Below, piece after piece: positions 61,811 to 64,000 of a DNA stretch of 64,000 nt (within the stretch, counting starts at the first letter, position 1; each line of letters opens with the position of its first letter). The DNA is taken from assembly GCA_039516895.1 (NCBI GenBank), contig CP154437.1:310001-374000 (forward strand), written 5' to 3'. The notes beneath the pieces are model-generated. The model had not been told where the DNA came from and did no database searches. It worked only from the letters and a program-made list of their open reading frames with translations. Origin of the DNA: Campylobacter coli (GTDB lineage: Bacteria > Campylobacterota > Campylobacteria > Campylobacterales > Campylobacteraceae). The position numbers and the translations under genes were made by a program.

Positions 61811-63394
61811 ATGAAAAATAATATTAAAACCGTCGGTGTAGTAATCCCTATCTACAATGTAGAAAAATATTTAAGAGAATGCTTAGATAGTGTTATCAAT
61901 CAAAGTTATACAAACTTAGAAATCATACTTGTAAATGATGGTAGCACAGATGAAAACTCATTAAACATAGCAAAAGAATATACTTTAAAAGATAAAAGAA
62001 TTACTCTTTTTGATAAAAAAAATGGTGGTTTAAGCAGTGCTAGAAATGTAGGTATAGAATATTTTAGTGGAGAATACAAACTCAAAAACAAAACCCAAAC
62101 CATCAAAGAAAATTCTTTAATAGAATTTAACCTAGAAGGTAATAATCCTTATGAAATATACACTGTATATAAAAGCTATAAAGCTTTTAATGACAAAAAA
62201 GATTTAATAAATTTTACTTATCCCAATATAGATTATATTATCTTTTTAGATTCTGATGATTACTGGGAATTAAACTGTATAGAAGAATGTGTGCCTAGAA
62301 TGGATGGGGTAGAGGTGCTTTGGTTTAATCATTATATTTATTATGATGATATAAATTATCTTAAATTATCTTCAACTATTCTTGAGAACCATAAATATAA
62401 TTTTAGCTGTAAAGAAAGTTCAATAGATTTTTTTACAAGAATGTTAAAAATAAATCGAGATATTTTTTGGTTTTCTGTTATGGGCATGATTGATTTTGGA
62501 TATTTAAAATCAATAAAACTTAAATTTCTAAATGGTATTATTTATGAAGATCATTATTTTGGAAAAATTCTTTTTTTTCAGTCAAATTTTATTTATATAA
62601 TGCCAAAAAAATTATATTTTTATCGCATAAGACAAAATAGTATCATGGATTATGGTGCTAATGGCATATATATACCAGAATATGATAAGACTACATATGA
62701 AATTTTTGATAAAAATTATTTTCTATATAAACAATATGTAATATTTTCTAGTAAAGTTTTAACCGCATTAATGATATTTAAATTTATACGAGAAAATAGA
62801 TATTTAGATGGAATATCTTTATTCGAAAAAGTTTTTTGTTTAAAGTTAAAAGATTGGAGAAATAATTTGCTTTATTTTAATGATAAATATTTGGATAAAG
62901 CTATATCTTTAACAATAAAAAGATTTTGTGCAATGTCCAATGATCCGGTTATCGATTTAGAGTTAATAATTGATTTTATGTCCGATATTGCATATATGAA
63001 TATTAAAAAAACCAATTTAATAATGTTTTATGAGAAATATGGAACAGCAAAACTAAGAATTCAGAATCATCTTTCTTATAAATTAGGAAAAGTTTTGACA
63101 ATAAATTCCAAGAGTATTCTTGGGGTATTGTTAATGCCAGTTTATTTAATATCAACTTTAATTGTAGATCGACAAGAGAGAAAAATATATCAAGAAGAAT
63201 TAAAGAAGAACTCTTCTTTGGCTGCACCTAGCTTAAAGGATTATCCTGATTATTGTGATGCTATTAAAATTAAAAATTATTTTTCTTATAAGCTAGGGCA
63301 AGCATTGATAAAAAATTATAAAATGTGGTATAAAGGTGGTATTTTTAAATTATTATTTGACATAGTAGATATTTATAAGAATAAAAATAAATAA
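61811..63394 (+). CDS. capsule GT2 glycosyltransferase with C-terminal module
   Basis: A 527-residue GT2 enzyme. The first ~170 residues (VGVVIPIYNVEKYLREC, LVNDGSTDEN, KKNGGLSSARN, FLDSDDYW) are almost identical to those of the 48734 protein, including the ~50-residue insertion. The middle differs fully, which suggests a different acceptor or donor. The C-terminal ~115 residues (YGTAKLRIQNHLSYKLG through YSYKLGQALIKNYKMWYKGG-like text) are a diverged copy of the shared capsule module. It starts two bases after the sulfotransferase stop. Confidence 0.82.
   Translation: MKNNIKTVGVVIPIYNVEKYLRECLDSVINQSYTNLEIILVNDGSTDENSLNIAKEYTLKDKRITLFDKKNGGLSSARNVGIEYFSGEYKLKNKTQTIKENSLIEFNLEGNNPYEIYTVYKSYKAFNDKKDLINFTYPNIDYIIFLDSDDYWELNCIEECVPRMDGVEVLWFNHYIYYDDINYLKLSSTILENHKYNFSCKESSIDFFTRMLKINRDIFWFSVMGMIDFGYLKSIKLKFLNGIIYEDHYFGKILFFQSNFIYIMPKKLYFYRIRQNSIMDYGANGIYIPEYDKTTYEIFDKNYFLYKQYVIFSSKVLTALMIFKFIRENRYLDGISLFEKVFCLKLKDWRNNLLYFNDKYLDKAISLTIKRFCAMSNDPVIDLELIIDFMSDIAYMNIKKTNLIMFYEKYGTAKLRIQNHLSYKLGKVLTINSKSILGVLLMPVYLISTLIVDRQERKIYQEELKKNSSLAAPSLKDYPDYCDAIKIKNYFSYKLGQALIKNYKMWYKGGIFKLLFDIVDIYKNKNK
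61825..62328 (+). repeat. duplicated GT2 5' segment, copy 2
   Basis: Partner of 48742-49245 (see that entry); aligned without gaps. It holds the whole nucleotide-sugar-binding part of the gene. Confidence 0.9.
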
Positions 63395-63399
63395 AATTA

Positions 63400-63408
63400 T
63401 GATACAAT
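63400..63408 (+). promoter_or_regulatory. extended -10 promoter before the GT8 gene
   Basis: TGATACAAT lies 34 bases before the ATG at 63443 in a short gap. It suggests the GT8 gene and what follows can be transcribed apart from the cys/sulfotransferase genes. AGGGGTGA precedes the ATG. Confidence 0.5.
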
Positions 63409-63442
63409 GTGCTTATAAAATTTATCAAGAGGGGTGAAATAT

Positions 63443-64000
63443 ATGAAAAAGAAAATAACAATTTGCTTTTCTATTAATAATGATTTTTTTTTATATCTAC
63501 TTGTTACTGTGCAATCTATACTAAATAATATTAATAAAAAATATCTTTATGAGATTGTTGTTTTTTATACAGATCTTAATGTTCTATATAAACAGTATTT
63601 GGAGAAATTAAAGGACTTAGAATATTGTTCTTTTAGAGCCATAGATCTTAACGAGTATCTTATGAATATTGATGATTCTATTTTTTTTGAAGGAGAACGC
63701 GTAACAAAGGAAACTTATTATAGGTTTTTTATTCCGAGAATCTTAAAAGAGTGCGATAGGGTTTTGTATTTGGATTCGGATATTTTAGTATTAAATGATA
63801 TTTCTTATTTATTTGAGCAGGAGTTATTGGAAAAAGAATTGGCTATCGTATGTCCAGATGTTGCTTTTTTGGCAAATTCTAAGATTAAAGTTTTTTTTAA
63901 TGGAAAACAGATGTTGAGCAGTGAATATTTTAGTAACTGTCTTTGCATGAAAGATACTAAAAATTACTTTAATGCAGGTGTTATTCTTTTTGATATAAAG
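63443..64000 (+). CDS. GT8-family glycosyltransferase, cut by the window end
   Basis: An open frame of 186 codons running off the right edge. It begins MKKKITICFSINNDFFLYLLVTVQS-like sequence typical of LgtC/GT8 enzymes, with the DxD in RVLYLDSDILVLNDI and YFNAGVILFDI near the edge. GT8 retaining enzymes often transfer galactose or glucose. An alpha-galactosyl link would suit a teichoic-acid-like capsule, but this cannot be read from the sequence. Confidence 0.82.
   Translation, partial: MKKKITICFSINNDFFLYLLVTVQSILNNINKKYLYEIVVFYTDLNVLYKQYLEKLKDLEYCSFRAIDLNEYLMNIDDSIFFEGERVTKETYYRFFIPRILKECDRVLYLDSDILVLNDISYLFEQELLEKELAIVCPDVAFLANSKIKVFFNGKQMLSSEYFSNCLCMKDTKNYFNAGVILFDIK

Overview
The window is AT-rich, densely packed epsilonproteobacterial DNA that reads as Campylobacter, most likely C. 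coli. The main species clue is CadF: it carries a Pro/Val-rich linker insertion before the OmpA domain that, as far as I recall, is typical of C. coli and absent from C. jejuni CadF. Gene order from the two-component system through kpsF follows the familiar C. jejuni/C. coli backbone. No tRNA, rRNA, CRISPR array or insertion sequence was seen.

Layout. (1) 1-12500: membrane protein, PAS histidine kinase and OmpR-type regulator (BumS/BumR-like), then a cbb3 oxidase operon (ccoNOQP, DUF4006 protein, a 33-residue membrane peptide at 6175-6276, a small membrane protein, a FixH/CcoH-like protein) running straight into addB-addA. (2) 12499-13626, minus strand: a WG-repeat membrane protein with identical 102-bp repeats, sitting between addA and rplM. 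(3) 13.8-20 kb: rplM-rpsI, cadF, a HAD phosphatase, pyruvate:flavodoxin oxidoreductase. (4) 20-25.7 kb: cts operon (ctsR-D-P-X-E-F) for natural transformation. (5) 25.7-33.4 kb, minus strand: flagellar genes flgI-flgJ-flgM-flgN-flgK with recognisable sigma54 and sigma28 promoters, flanked by housekeeping and hypothetical genes. (6) 33.4-41.9 kb: thiL, truD, a lipoprotein, prfB, rimO, tilS, an EI24-like protein, dut, ciaI (with a sigma28 promoter) and an FMN-binding-fold protein. (7) 41.9-64 kb: capsule locus. The conserved kpsM-T-E-D-F export block is followed by the strain-variable biosynthesis region, which runs off the right end.

The most unusual part is the variable capsule region. It encodes a complete sulfate activation set: a SLC13-type transporter (57791), CysD and CysN (ATP sulfurylase), CysC (APS kinase), CysQ (PAP phosphatase) and a PAPS-type sulfotransferase (60097). 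No sulfate-reduction genes are seen in the window. The sulfotransferase carries four identical 63-bp repeats (coiled coil) and then a C-terminal module that is also found on two capsule transferases here, one of them a decayed gene. A DUF1796 gene inside the set carries a G9 tract, so it is probably phase-variable. A GT2 plus TagF-like glycerophosphotransferase fusion suggests a teichoic-acid-like (polyol phosphate) backbone. The inference is a sulfated, possibly teichoic-acid-like, partly phase-variable capsule.

The variable region also shows reassortment: a ~500-bp indel-free duplication joins the 5' halves of two GT2 genes 13 kb apart, and one DXD glycosyltransferase (52686-53931) is broken by several frameshifts.
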